A DNA stretch of 64,000 bases from Pelagibacteraceae bacterium AG-325-J17 (lineage in GTDB: Bacteria > Pseudomonadota > Alphaproteobacteria > Pelagibacterales > Pelagibacteraceae). Numbering within the stretch: position 1 is the first letter of the stretch; every line of letters starts with the position of its first letter. Below the pieces are notes generated by a model. The model saw nothing but the letters and a program-made list of their open reading frames with translations. It did no database searches and was not told the origin of the DNA. The stretch covers positions 1 through 64,000 of the forward strand of contig QBYM01000004.1 of NCBI GenBank assembly GCA_003282825.1. Reading direction: 5' to 3'. The position numbers were made by a program, and so were the translations under genes. Below, piece after piece: positions 48,599-58,089 of this stretch.

Positions 48599-50326
48599 TT
48601 AATCTTTATTTTTGTCTTTTTTCTTTAAATCTTCCGATAAAGATGAAAATGGTAAATTTTTACCTGAACCCTCAGATCCATATTTTTCTAGAGCTTCTTT
48701 TTTTTCTATCTCTTCTAGAAGTTTAATACTTAGAACAACTTTTCTTTTTTCAATATCTAATTCTGCAATGGCACAATCAATTCTTTCTCCACCAGTAAAT
48801 CTTGATGGTCTTGAGTCAGCTGCGTTGATTGCGATGTTTGATTTTTTAATTAATAAATCAAGATCACATCCTTCAGGCTTTACATTCAATCCTTTATTAT
48901 CTGTAGAAATTATTTTAACCGTAATTGTTTGCTTAATTTTTTTATCCTTAAACCAATTAAAAGGATCTGGTTGAGTTTGACGGAAACCAACTCTAATTTT
49001 TTGATCTGGAACTTTTATTTCTAAAACTTTAACCTTTATTTTGTCACCTTTTTTATATTTAATTAGTTCTTCCTCACCATTATTTGAATAAGTTAAATCA
49101 TTACAATGTAAAAAAGTATCAATTTCAATATCTTCAATTTTAACAAATAGCGAGTATTCATTTTTATTAACAATTTCACCTTCTGCAATTGTACCTACAG
49201 GAAATTTTTTTTCAAAAGTCTCAAAAGGGTTTTCTAAAGTAAGTCTATGTGAAATTGCTACTCTTCTTTTTTCTTTATCTATTTCTGTTATAACGCAATC
49301 AATCTCGTCATTTATTTTAAACATTTTTTTAGCAGTAGCATTTTTTTTACTCCAACTTAGTTCACTTGAATGAAGTAAAGTAGTTAAACCTGGTTCTAAT
49401 TCACAAAAAGCACCAAAGTCCATAATCTTTACCACCTTAACTTTGTAAACTTTATTTAGTGCATAGTTTTCTATATGTTCAAATGGATCTGGAGATAGTT
49501 GTTTTACTGAACAACCAACTTGTAATTTTTCTTTATCAACAGTGATTACTTTGAGGTCATGTTTTTCTCCAATGTTAAAAACTTCATCTGGATGATTAAC
49601 TCTTGAGTATGATATTTCTTGAAGATGAACTAGAACATCTAATTCACCGTTTACATTAAAAAAACATCCAAATGTACTATAACCTTTTACCTCTGCACCT
49701 TTAATAATATCTCCTACTTTATATTTTTCTATTATTTTGGCTTTATCTTCTTTTTTAAAAGACGATATAATCTCTCTTCTTGAAACACACGCATTACCTC
49801 TTATTTTATCCAATTTAATTAAAGCAAACTTCTGAGGCTCATTCATCAAATGACTTATATCTTTTAAAGGTTTGTCACTTATTTGAGAACCTGGTAAAAA
49901 CATTAGAGAACCAGTGTCTATGTGCTCTACAATGCATCCACCTTTACACTTTGAAGTAATTTTTCCCATTATAGGTTCATTTTTTTCATAGGCCTGAACA
50001 AGCTTATCCCAGCCTTTTATTTTTTGAGCTTTATTTGCTGAAACTAATACCTCACCATTTTTATCCTCAATTTTTTCTAATAATACAGAAATTTTTTCAC
50101 CTATTTTAATTTTTTCTCCCAGACCCATGCTTTTAAGTTCGTTAATATCTAAAACAGGCTCGCTTTTTAATCCTTCAACAAAAAGGAACACAAATTTGTC
50201 AGTAATCTTATTTATTTTACCATCAATAATTTTACCTTCTTCTATTTGAATTTTTGAAAGTTGTGAATTTAGTAGTTTTTCGAATTCTTGAGTCTCAGGG
50301 CTTGAAAGATCTTTATAAATTTCCAT
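48599..50326 (-). CDS. rpsA: 30S ribosomal protein S1
   Basis: A 575-aa protein with six S1 OB-fold repeats. Examples are VGDIIKGAEVKGYSTFGCFF, VYKVKVVKIMDFGAFCELEPG and FPVGTIAEGEIVNKNEYSLFV; the first two repeats are the ribosome-binding type. S1 recruits mRNAs with weak Shine-Dalgarno sites, relevant in this A+T-rich genome. It follows cmk with a 14-nt overlap, the conserved cmk-rpsA-ihfB order. Confidence 0.97.
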   Translation of the reverse strand: MEIYKDLSSPETQEFEKLLNSQLSKIQIEEGKIIDGKINKITDKFVFLFVEGLKSEPVLDINELKSMGLGEKIKIGEKISVLLEKIEDKNGEVLVSANKAQKIKGWDKLVQAYEKNEPIMGKITSKCKGGCIVEHIDTGSLMFLPGSQISDKPLKDISHLMNEPQKFALIKLDKIRGNACVSRREIISSFKKEDKAKIIEKYKVGDIIKGAEVKGYSTFGCFFNVNGELDVLVHLQEISYSRVNHPDEVFNIGEKHDLKVITVDKEKLQVGCSVKQLSPDPFEHIENYALNKVYKVKVVKIMDFGAFCELEPGLTTLLHSSELSWSKKNATAKKMFKINDEIDCVITEIDKEKRRVAISHRLTLENPFETFEKKFPVGTIAEGEIVNKNEYSLFVKIEDIEIDTFLHCNDLTYSNNGEEELIKYKKGDKIKVKVLEIKVPDQKIRVGFRQTQPDPFNWFKDKKIKQTITVKIISTDNKGLNVKPEGCDLDLLIKKSNIAINAADSRPSRFTGGERIDCAIAELDIEKRKVVLSIKLLEEIEKKEALEKYGSEGSGKNLPFSSLSEDLKKKDKNKD

Positions 50327-50981
50327 TAATGTTTAATTTTTTGTCTATAATTTTTTTTATTTTTAAAAAACAGGCTCTTTTAGATAAATTTGACGTGTTA
50401 ATCAATATAGAATCTTTGGTTTTCTTTAGAGGGGAAATTTTACGATTATAGTCACTTTTATCACGTTTTTTAATGTTTTTTAGAACGTCTTTATAATTAA
50501 TTCTTTTATTAAGCCCCTTAAGCTCGTTATATCTTCTTAAAGCTCTGGTTTTAATATTTGCTGTTATAAAAAATTTTAAATTTGCATCTGGGATGATTTT
50601 GTAAGTAATATCTCTACCATCTAAACAAGAACCATCAAATTTTTTTGGGGGATTATATGCGCACTTTAATTGAAATGAGTGCACTAATTTTCTAATATTC
50701 TTGTTTCGTGCAATTAAAGAAGCTTCAGTTCCAATTTCATCAGTTAAAAGCTTTTTGCTTTTAAGCTTATCTAAATTTAAATTTTTAATTTCTCTTTTTA
50801 TAAAACTTTCATTATATCTATTTCGATGACTGGTCTTAAGATAAGCTATCATTCTATAAATCTTTCCTGTGTCTAAATATAAAAGATTATAATGTTTTGA
50901 TATTGTTTTACATAAAGTGCCAGCACCAGCCGCTGCAGGTGAATCAACTGCAATTTTTAATATATTTTTTCTAGATTTCAT
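50313..50981 (-). CDS. cmk: (d)CMP kinase with altered Walker A motif
   Basis: A 222-aa cytidylate kinase by length, neighbours and motifs: LDTGKIYRMIAYL, LDGRDITYKIIPDANLKFFITA and the lid region RDKSDYNRKISPLK. However, the P-loop, normally DGPAASGKGT, reads DSPAAAGAGT (residues 13-22), so the ATP-binding lysine is Ala20 and the first Gly is Ser14. The codons (TCA, GCT) are clear. It phosphorylates CMP/dCMP. The aroA-cmk-rpsA order is standard; it overlaps aroA by 4 nt. Confidence 0.92.
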   Translation of the reverse strand: MKSRKNILKIAVDSPAAAGAGTLCKTISKHYNLLYLDTGKIYRMIAYLKTSHRNRYNESFIKREIKNLNLDKLKSKKLLTDEIGTEASLIARNKNIRKLVHSFQLKCAYNPPKKFDGSCLDGRDITYKIIPDANLKFFITANIKTRALRRYNELKGLNKRINYKDVLKNIKKRDKSDYNRKISPLKKTKDSILINTSNLSKRACFLKIKKIIDKKLNINGNL

Positions 50982-52297
50982 TTTGTCAACATTTTGATGA
51001 TGCTTAGAAATGAAGGAAAAGAAGTTTTTATAGAATCTTTGTCATATATATGCCACTCTCCTCCAAACGATAGTGCAGCAATAACACTTGTCATAAAGAC
51101 TCTATGATCTTTTAAATAATTCTTTATTTCAATTTTTTTATTTATTTTCAACTTTGGGTTTCCAAATATTTTAATTGAATTTTTTGTTGTAATTGTTTTA
51201 ACTCCCATCATTCTTAGAATTTTTGAACCCCATTTTAATCTTGGACTTTCTTTTTTATTAAGTTCTTCTAAACTTTTAAAAAATGATACACCTTTTGCTT
51301 TTGCTGCTATCAAAAAAATAATTAAGAATTCATCAATAGTCTCACTGTTTAATTTTGAGGGACAGTTTATAGATTTCAATTTTTTTGGACTTTTAATAAA
51401 AATGTCAGCTACCATTTCTCCTTTATAGATTTTTTTTTTTGAAAATGAGATCTTAACTCCCATTTTTTTCAAAATAGTAAGTATTCCAGATCTTGATGGG
51501 TTAATATTTACATTTCTTATTAATAATTTAGAATTTTTACTTAATACAGTTAGAGCAATAAAAAAAGCACTAGAACTTATATCAGATGGAATTTTATAAT
51601 TTATTGGATTAATTTTTGTTACTTTATTTATCTCAATTAAATCAAATTTTTTCTTTTTTTTAATCTTTATTGGTAAATTTAAATGTTTAAAAAAAAGTTC
51701 TGTGTGATTTCTTGATTTTTTTGCTTTTATAATCGTCCTTCCATTTGTCTTTATTCCTCCGAACATAATACTACTTTTACATTGGGCAGATCCTTTTTTT
51801 TCATAATATTTAATTGGTTTTAATTTATTAGATCCTTTTATGGTTAATGGTAATCCATAGTTTTTATCAAGCTTAAAAGTTGCACCAAAATCACTTAGTG
51901 GATCAGTTACTCTTTTAAAATCTCTTTTTGATAAGCTTTTATCACCTATCATTTTGATTGGGACTGGAGTATCTATTAAAATTCCAAGAATTAATCTGCC
52001 AAGTGTTCCAGAGTTTTTTGCGTTAATAGTAAGGTTTTTTTTATATCTATATCCGTCAATTCCTTTACCGTAAACTTTGCATATCTTATTATTTATAATA
52101 ATTTTTATTCCAAGTTTTCTTACAGCCTGTATGGCAGCCATAACATCTTCAGAAAAAAGTAAATTCTGGGCTTTTGAAACTCCATTAGATAGAGATGAGA
52201 TTAATACCCATCTGATGCTTAAGCTTTTATCACCAGGAATTATAATCTTTCTATTAAAGTTGTTTATTCTTTTGTTAAAAATTATCTTATTTGCCAT
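50978..52297 (-). CDS. aroA: 3-phosphoshikimate 1-carboxyvinyltransferase (EPSP synthase)
   Basis: A 439-aa enzyme of the shikimate pathway. Motifs are IPGDKSLSIRWVLISSLSNG, KNSGTLGRLILGIL (family NSGTxxR), GSAQCKSSIMFGG (SAQvKS), SRNHTELFFKHL, PSDISSSAFF and KDHRVFMTSVIAAL. GAQC-like substitution makes the exact class uncertain, but the fold and operon are clear. It lies 6 bp downstream of lptB. Confidence 0.95.
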   Translation of the reverse strand: MANKIIFNKRINNFNRKIIIPGDKSLSIRWVLISSLSNGVSKAQNLLFSEDVMAAIQAVRKLGIKIIINNKICKVYGKGIDGYRYKKNLTINAKNSGTLGRLILGILIDTPVPIKMIGDKSLSKRDFKRVTDPLSDFGATFKLDKNYGLPLTIKGSNKLKPIKYYEKKGSAQCKSSIMFGGIKTNGRTIIKAKKSRNHTELFFKHLNLPIKIKKKKKFDLIEINKVTKINPINYKIPSDISSSAFFIALTVLSKNSKLLIRNVNINPSRSGILTILKKMGVKISFSKKKIYKGEMVADIFIKSPKKLKSINCPSKLNSETIDEFLIIFLIAAKAKGVSFFKSLEELNKKESPRLKWGSKILRMMGVKTITTKNSIKIFGNPKLKINKKIEIKNYLKDHRVFMTSVIAALSFGGEWHIYDKDSIKTSFPSFLSIIKMLTK

Positions 52298-52303
52298 TAA
52301 TAA

Positions 52304-53080
52304 TTAATTAAATTTAAAACTGTTACCAAAATAAGCATTTTTAGCATTAATATCTTTAACAAGATTTGATGGAGTATCTTGTGCAATTATTTTACAATTA
52401 CTTAAAATCATAGCTATATCTACGCAAGCTAAAAGGTCTCTTGCCTGATGATCACAAATACAGATAGTTATTTGATTTTCCTGTTGAAGATTAACTATTA
52501 TTTCTTGTAACATTTTTATAGTTAACACATCTAAGGCTGCAAAACATTCATCTAAGAGAAGTACTTTTGGATTGCTCAATAAAGATAATGAAATAACTAA
52601 TTTTTTTTTCTGACCTCCTGATAAAAATTTTGCTTTTATATTTTTAACATTTTCTAGTTCAAACTTCGAAAGCAAATAATCAATTCTTTCTTGTCGTAAA
52701 TTTTTATTTTGTATTACGATTTCACTAATAGCTTTAAGATTATCTAGAAGTGTTAAATCATTAAAATAGCCACCATACTGTGGTACATATCCAACTTTAA
52801 ATTTTTTAGTTCTTAAATAAATAGGATACTGAGATACATCTTCACCATTAATTTTAATTTTTCCATGTTTAGGGTTGATTAATCCTGTTATAAGATTAAA
52901 AATAGTTGACTTACCCACACCATTTGGACCAAGCATGCCAAAAATTTGACCTTCATTTATTTTAAAACTTATATTATCCAGAATTAACCTATTACCATAT
53001 GCAAGAGATATATTTTCAAATTCGATTATAGATTTAATTTTTTTAAAAGATTTGATTCTAAATTTTTTAATTACTGCCAT
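52304..53080 (-). CDS. lptB: LPS export ABC transporter ATP-binding protein
   Basis: A 258-aa ABC ATPase: Walker A GPNGVGKST, Q-loop GYVPQYGGYFNDLTLLDN, signature LSGGQKKKL, Walker B VLLLDECFAALD and H-loop CDHQARDLL. The last part (NAYFGNSFKF) resembles the LptB end. With LptF/G it drives LPS from the inner membrane. It overlaps lptC by 14 nt. The usual lptA between lptC and lptB is missing here. Confidence 0.88.
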   Translation of the reverse strand: MAVIKKFRIKSFKKIKSIIEFENISLAYGNRLILDNISFKINEGQIFGMLGPNGVGKSTIFNLITGLINPKHGKIKINGEDVSQYPIYLRTKKFKVGYVPQYGGYFNDLTLLDNLKAISEIVIQNKNLRQERIDYLLSKFELENVKNIKAKFLSGGQKKKLVISLSLLSNPKVLLLDECFAALDVLTIKMLQEIIVNLQQENQITICICDHQARDLLACVDIAMILSNCKIIAQDTPSNLVKDINAKNAYFGNSFKFN

Positions 53081-53660
53081 TTTTTTTACTTAAAGATTTA
53101 ATATTTACTTTTTTATTTTCTTCATACATAGAAATCTTAATATCTTTTGTTTTAATATCCACCTCAATTACATCTGCTTTTAGTGAACTTTCTTTGTTTT
53201 TGAAAATTACATTTTTAGAAATTATCATTAAATTCTTATTTAATGAAAATTCAAGATATTCTCCTATAATTATATTATCTAGATATTGAATTTTTACATT
53301 TTTTGAAAAAATAGTATCAAAATTATCAATATCATATTTACCAAAGTTAGAGGATATATCTATAGTATTATAATTTCTTAATTTTATTACAGCATCAATT
53401 GTAGTTAAATAAATAATATTTGAATTATTTTGATCAATAATTCCTTCAGTTGCCTTTAAAATATATTGATTACCACTAGAGTCTTTAGACTTATATTCAA
53501 CATCTTTGATAACATTTGAGCTTTCTATTTCCTCTTGAACAATTTCTTTTTTTTCCTCTATTAACTCATTATTATTCTGATTTAAATTGAAAATGATTAA
53601 TAATAACAGAATTAAAATAGAAATTATAAAAGATACTCTTAAAAAAAAACTTTTTTCCAT
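53067..53660 (-). CDS. lptC: LPS export protein LptC
   Basis: A 197-aa bitopic protein. The N-terminal anchor (SFIISILILLLLIIF) and periplasmic beta-jellyroll-like domain (KDSSGNQYILKATEGIIDQN ... DTIFSKNVKIQYLDNIIIGEYLEF) fit LptC/LptA-type folds. It receives LPS from LptB2FG. It sits between kdsD and lptB as in other proteobacteria. Sequence identity in this family is low, so part of the call rests on context. Confidence 0.82.
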   Translation of the reverse strand: MEKSFFLRVSFIISILILLLLIIFNLNQNNNELIEEKKEIVQEEIESSNVIKDVEYKSKDSSGNQYILKATEGIIDQNNSNIIYLTTIDAVIKLRNYNTIDISSNFGKYDIDNFDTIFSKNVKIQYLDNIIIGEYLEFSLNKNLMIISKNVIFKNKESSLKADVIEVDIKTKDIKISMYEENKKVNIKSLSKKNGSN

Positions 53661-54629
53661 TTAAGATATATTTGACTGCAAAATATTATGAATATGAAGT
53701 ACACCTATTGTTTTAAGTTTATTTTTTTTATTAAAAACACATAAGGAAGTAATTTTCTTACTATTCATTACAGAAAGAGCTTTAGCTGCTAGTTCATTTT
53801 TATCTATTCCAATTGGGTTTTTAGTCATAATTTTACTAACTAACAAATTATGCAAATTTTGTTTCTTTTGAGTAAATCTTCTTAATTCTCCATCAGTAAT
53901 TATCCCTCTTGTTAACTTTTTTTTATCTCTTACAAGTAAAAAACCTAATTTTTTTAAATTTAAAATTTTTAATGCATCTTTCATTTTTAAATTTTCACTA
54001 ACAAAAGGTATAGCTTTATCTTTAAGCATTATATCTTCTACTGTTTTTAATTGTGATCCTAAAGTTCCAGCAGGGTGAATTTTTTTAAAATCTTTATTAT
54101 TGAACTTTTTTTGTCTCATTGTAGCAATCGCTAATGCATCGCCTAAAGAGAGCTGTGATGTCGTACTTGAAGTTGGAATAATACTACCTGCCTCAGTAAC
54201 TTTTGGTATTAACAGTTTAATATCTGCAGATCTGTAAAGCACAGAGTCTTTTTTTGAAACAATTCCTATTAGTAAAATTTTGTTTCTATTAACATATTGT
54301 ATGATATTTTTTAATTCATTAGTTTCTCCTGAATTACTAATTAGAATTACAATATCTTTTTTTGAAATACTTCCTAAATCTCCATGAGAGGAGTCGCTAG
54401 CTGATAGATAAAATGAAGGAGTCCCAACGGATGAAAATGTTGCTGCTATCTTATTTGCAATTAGTCCACTTTTTCCAACTCCACACAGGATAACTTTGGA
54501 TTGGCATTTAACAATTTGTTCAACAGCTAAATTAAATGAATTGCTAATACTATTTCTTAATTTGTTTAATGCTTTTATTTCTAGATTTATTACATCCTTA
54601 CCAATTTTGATAAAATTTTTTTTTTTCAT
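53661..54629 (-). CDS. kdsD: Arabinose-5-phosphate isomerase (KpsF/GutQ family)
   Basis: A 322-aa enzyme that makes arabinose 5-phosphate for Kdo. The SIS domain includes VILCGVGKSGLIANKIAATFSSVG, SDSSHGDLG and ISNSGETNELK, followed by IPTSSTTSQLSLGDALA and two C-terminal CBS domains (about 205-322). kdsB for Kdo activation is at 59.7 kb. It is immediately followed by lptC. Confidence 0.95.
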   Translation of the reverse strand: MKKKNFIKIGKDVINLEIKALNKLRNSISNSFNLAVEQIVKCQSKVILCGVGKSGLIANKIAATFSSVGTPSFYLSASDSSHGDLGSISKKDIVILISNSGETNELKNIIQYVNRNKILLIGIVSKKDSVLYRSADIKLLIPKVTEAGSIIPTSSTTSQLSLGDALAIATMRQKKFNNKDFKKIHPAGTLGSQLKTVEDIMLKDKAIPFVSENLKMKDALKILNLKKLGFLLVRDKKKLTRGIITDGELRRFTQKKQNLHNLLVSKIMTKNPIGIDKNELAAKALSVMNSKKITSLCVFNKKNKLKTIGVLHIHNILQSNIS

Positions 54630-55241
54630 TTAATGAGACCAGATATCATCTTTAAAAAAAGCTAAATCAAGTTCAACCCTTGTTTTTAAAAATTTAAGAC
54701 AATCTTTATATAAATCAATCCTTTTTTCTCTAATTAAAATATTATTTAATTCATTATGTATTTTGTGAAGGTAAATTACATCATTTGCACAATATTTCAT
54801 TTGAGCAGGTGTTAAGTCTCCACCAAAATCTGAACTTTGAAATTGTTTACTTATATCTACATTTACAAATTCTTTTATTAGCGTTTTTAAGGAATGATTA
54901 TCAGAATATGATCTCGCAAGTTTTGATGCAATCTTAGTATCAAGGATATTATTTGTATCAGTTTTAAGATAATATTTTATATGAGCAATATCAGCTCTAC
55001 CATAATGAAAAATTTTTGTAATATTATCATTATATAATATTTTAGATAAATTTGGAGCTTCATATTTAGATCTATCGAGCTGAATTATATGAGCATCAGA
55101 ATCTCCTGAAGAAACTTGTATTAAACACAAAGGATCACGTCTGACATTTAGACCCATGAACTCTCCATCAACAGCTATTACGTTGCCTAAATCTAAATCA
55201 TCTGGTAAATCATTTTTGTGAAGTTTAATATCAATACTCAT
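54630..55241 (-). CDS. Short ribonuclease D-like 3'-5' exonuclease
   Basis: A 203-aa DEDDy exonuclease domain without the C-terminal HRDC domains of full RNase D. AVDGEFMGLN supplies motif I, IFHYGRADIAHI motif II and MKYCANDVIYLHKI motif III with Tyr. Likely an RNA-trimming enzyme, as in the short alphaproteobacterial homologues usually placed beside kdsD/lptC. It is the first gene of the long minus-strand run; only 17 bp separate it from the divergent NDUFA9-like gene. Confidence 0.9.
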   Translation of the reverse strand: MSIDIKLHKNDLPDDLDLGNVIAVDGEFMGLNVRRDPLCLIQVSSGDSDAHIIQLDRSKYEAPNLSKILYNDNITKIFHYGRADIAHIKYYLKTDTNNILDTKIASKLARSYSDNHSLKTLIKEFVNVDISKQFQSSDFGGDLTPAQMKYCANDVIYLHKIHNELNNILIREKRIDLYKDCLKFLKTRVELDLAFFKDDIWSH

Positions 55242-55258
55242 TATTCAGTCATATATAT

Positions 55259-56221
55259 ATGAAAGCAAAAAATTGTCTAATTTTTGGTGGAAGTGGCCAA
55301 ATAGGAAGACATCTTATTAGAAAGTTAACTAAAAACAACTATAGAGTAACCGTAGTTACCAGGAATATCCATCAAAAAGGTCATATTATTAAAACGCAAG
55401 GAAATGCAGGATTTATCAATATCGTTGAAGCAAATATTTTTGATGAAATTAAAATCAAAAAATTATTTGTGGAAGCAGATATTTGTATAAATTTAATAGG
55501 AATATTATTCGAAAAAAGAGGAAATTCATTTAAGAATATACATACGGTATTTCCGTCAATTTTAGCAAAACTTTGTAAGCAATACAATTTAAAACATTTT
55601 ATTCATTTGTCAGCACTAGGGATAAGTGATGCAGTTGACTCTTTATATGCAAAAACTAAAATAGAAGGGGAAAAAGAAATACTAAAAAATTTTTCTTTAT
55701 CTACAATTTTAAGACCCTCAATAGTTTATTCTGTAGATGATAATTTTACCACAAATTTTATGACTTTACTGAATAGATTGCCAATTTTCCCACTTTACTA
55801 CTCAGGAAGAACAAAGTTCATGCCAATACATTCTTCCGATATAGTTAATGTAATTTTTACTGTAATTTCTCAAAATATTTATTCTCAAATTATTGAGTGT
55901 GTTGGTCCAGAAACAATTACATTCAAGGAAATTTTGGAAAAACTATTACTATTAATTGATAAAAAAAGATTTTTAGTAACTTTTCCACTTCCTTTAGCTA
56001 GATTATCTGCGAAATTTTTTCAACTTTTTCCCAAACCTTTACTCACTGAAGATCAATTAGCACTATTGAAATATGATAATATTAAATCAGGTAATTATAA
56101 AACTAATTTTGATTTAGGATGTCCTGCGAAATGTTTTTTTGAAAAAGAGGTTGAAAAATATTGTTACATGTGGAGAGAAGGAGGTCAATTCTCACTAAAT
56201 AAAAGTAAAAAAAAAAATTAG
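55259..56221 (+). CDS. NDUFA9-like atypical SDR, complex I assembly/associated protein
   Basis: A 320-aa NAD(P)-binding protein. GGSGQIGRHLIRKL is the Rossmann motif, HLSALGISDAVDSLYAKTKIEGE contains a YxxxK-like pair, and RPSIVYSVDDNF and the later FMPIHSSDIV segment match the NDUFA9/39-kDa complex I subunit relatives common in alphaproteobacteria. It may bind NADPH structurally near complex I; enzymatic activity is uncertain. It ends before the convergent gcrA (30 bp). Confidence 0.82.
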   Translation: MKAKNCLIFGGSGQIGRHLIRKLTKNNYRVTVVTRNIHQKGHIIKTQGNAGFINIVEANIFDEIKIKKLFVEADICINLIGILFEKRGNSFKNIHTVFPSILAKLCKQYNLKHFIHLSALGISDAVDSLYAKTKIEGEKEILKNFSLSTILRPSIVYSVDDNFTTNFMTLLNRLPIFPLYYSGRTKFMPIHSSDIVNVIFTVISQNIYSQIIECVGPETITFKEILEKLLLLIDKKRFLVTFPLPLARLSAKFFQLFPKPLLTEDQLALLKYDNIKSGNYKTNFDLGCPAKCFFEKEVEKYCYMWREGGQFSLNKSKKKN

Positions 56222-56251
56222 GCAAACGTATATTGAAAAATTAAATAAAAA

Positions 56252-56746
56252 CTAAGCTGATTTAATTTTTTTTTCAATGAACTCTGGAACCTCCTCTTTA
56301 TCAGTTACATCCTCTTTCTTGCCTTTTGGTTGATATGCATAAAGAAGATGAAGTTTACAATATGAAAAATCTTTGAGAGAAGATCTTCCACAAAAATAAA
56401 AGTTTTTCTCATCAGGATGACCTATTGGCCATTTACAAGAATTTTCATCTAATTGTTCTAAAGTTTTAGGATTTTCTGGTTCAAAATCTTTTTCAATTAT
56501 TAAAGATTTAAATTTACTTCTGCGACCCTTTTTAGATTTAATATCTTTATCAATTACTGCATTTTCAAAACTTTCATTTGAGGTTGCCGTTCTAGTTTTT
56601 ATTTTTGCTGATAAATTAAGCCTATGAGCTTTACCAATCACTGCATTCCTGCTAATTCCACCAATTATCTCAGCTATTTGGCTAGCTGTATTTCCTTTTC
56701 CCCATAATTCTTTTAATTTAGATACTTTTTCTTCAGTCCAGCTCAT
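56252..56746 (-). CDS. gcrA: GcrA family cell-cycle regulator
   Basis: I take the start at 56746 (MSWTEEKVSKLKELW), which matches GcrA, rather than 56785. The 164-aa protein has the N-terminal HTH (GKGNTASQIAEIIGGISRNAVIGKAHRL) and a C-terminal Cys/His cluster (CKWPIGHPDEKNFYFCG, YCKLH) found in the sigma-70-binding domain. In Caulobacter GcrA activates promoters with CcrM-methylated GANTC sites. I found no GANTC in its own upstream gap, and no ccrM is in the window. Confidence 0.9.
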   Translation of the reverse strand: MSWTEEKVSKLKELWGKGNTASQIAEIIGGISRNAVIGKAHRLNLSAKIKTRTATSNESFENAVIDKDIKSKKGRRSKFKSLIIEKDFEPENPKTLEQLDENSCKWPIGHPDEKNFYFCGRSSLKDFSYCKLHLLYAYQPKGKKEDVTDKEEVPEFIEKKIKSA

Positions 56747-56922
56747 TTTAACTATATAATGTGTTAATATATTTATTAACCACAATATACTGATATATAT
56801 AAAAAATAAACAAGGATTTTTTATTAGTTATGCACACATATTTGAAAAAACAATTATATTTATTATTCAATCGTAACTTGTATTTAATTTTTTAGTTTAT
56901 AAAAAGTTTATAAAATAGAAAA

Positions 56923-58089
56923 ATGAGTTATTTAGCTAAAAACTATAATAGAAAAAAAATATCCTTTGTAAAAGGTAAAGGAAGCTTCCTTTACACTAAA
57001 AATGGGAATAAATATTTAGATTTTGTTCAGGGAATAGCTGTTAATTCATTAGGGCATGCTCATCCACAATTAGTTAAAGCTATTAACCAACAATCAAAAA
57101 AACTCTGGCATGTATCCAATGCATTTGAAATACCTGAAGGTGAAGAGTTAGCAAAAAAATTAGCAGAAAAAACTTTTGCAGATTATATTATGTTTCAAAA
57201 TAGTGGCGCAGAAGCTACTGAAGCTGCTATAAAAGTTGCAAGAAGATATTTTTTTTCAATAGGAAAACCAAATAAAAATAGAATTATTTGTATAAAAAAT
57301 TCATTTCATGGAAGAACTTTAGCTGCAATCTACGCTAGTGGTTCTAAAAAAATGACAGAAGGTTTTGGCCCAAAGGTTGGGGGTTTTGATCATTTTAATT
57401 TTGGAGATCATAAAAAATTAAAAAAATTAATTTCAAAAAAAACAGCTGCAATTATGGTTGAAACAATTATGGGAGAAGGTGGAATTAAAAAAATACCAGA
57501 TTGGTGCCTAAAAGGATTAAGAAAACTATGCAACAAAAAAAGAATTTTATTAATATTAGATGAAGTCCAATGTGGAATAGGTAGAACAGGAGATTTCTTT
57601 GCATTTGAAAGCTCTAAAGTGAAGCCAGACATAGTACCCATTGCAAAAGGGATTGGTGGTGGATTCCCTATAGGGGCAGTTTTAATGAATAAAAAAGTTG
57701 CTTCTGGTATGACCGCAGGAACACATGGATCAACTTTTGGGGGCAATCCACTTGCAATGAAAGTTGGTATTACAGTTTTAGATATTATATCAAAAAAAAG
57801 CTTTTTAAATAAAGTTAAATCAAATTCTAAATACTTCCATATTCATTTAGGGAAAATTAAAAAAAAGTTTCCGAATATTATAAAAGAGGTAAGAGGCCAA
57901 GGTTTTCTAATTGGCTTACAACTTTATAAAGACCAAACAAAATTCATAAAACAACTTATGAATAATAAATTATTAACAATTAAAGCTGCGGAAAATGTTG
58001 TTAGAATTTTGCCTCCTTTAAATGTAAAAAAAACTGAAATTGATAAAGCTATTAAAATCATAAAGAAGGTTTGTTCAAAATATAACTAA
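56923..58089 (+). CDS. argD: Acetylornithine / succinyldiaminopimelate aminotransferase
   Basis: A 388-aa class III PLP aminotransferase. GIAVNSLGHAHP, FQNSGAEATEAAIKVAR, FHGRTLAA, LDEVQCGIGRTG and the PLP lysine in PIAKGIGGGFPIGAVL are intact. It serves arginine synthesis and may also serve the DAP branch next to dapD/dapE. It is followed by argF with a one-base overlap. The 176-bp gap to gcrA holds A+T-rich DNA with no clear promoter pair. Confidence 0.95.
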   Translation: MSYLAKNYNRKKISFVKGKGSFLYTKNGNKYLDFVQGIAVNSLGHAHPQLVKAINQQSKKLWHVSNAFEIPEGEELAKKLAEKTFADYIMFQNSGAEATEAAIKVARRYFFSIGKPNKNRIICIKNSFHGRTLAAIYASGSKKMTEGFGPKVGGFDHFNFGDHKKLKKLISKKTAAIMVETIMGEGGIKKIPDWCLKGLRKLCNKKRILLILDEVQCGIGRTGDFFAFESSKVKPDIVPIAKGIGGGFPIGAVLMNKKVASGMTAGTHGSTFGGNPLAMKVGITVLDIISKKSFLNKVKSNSKYFHIHLGKIKKKFPNIIKEVRGQGFLIGLQLYKDQTKFIKQLMNNKLLTIKAAENVVRILPPLNVKKTEIDKAIKIIKKVCSKYN

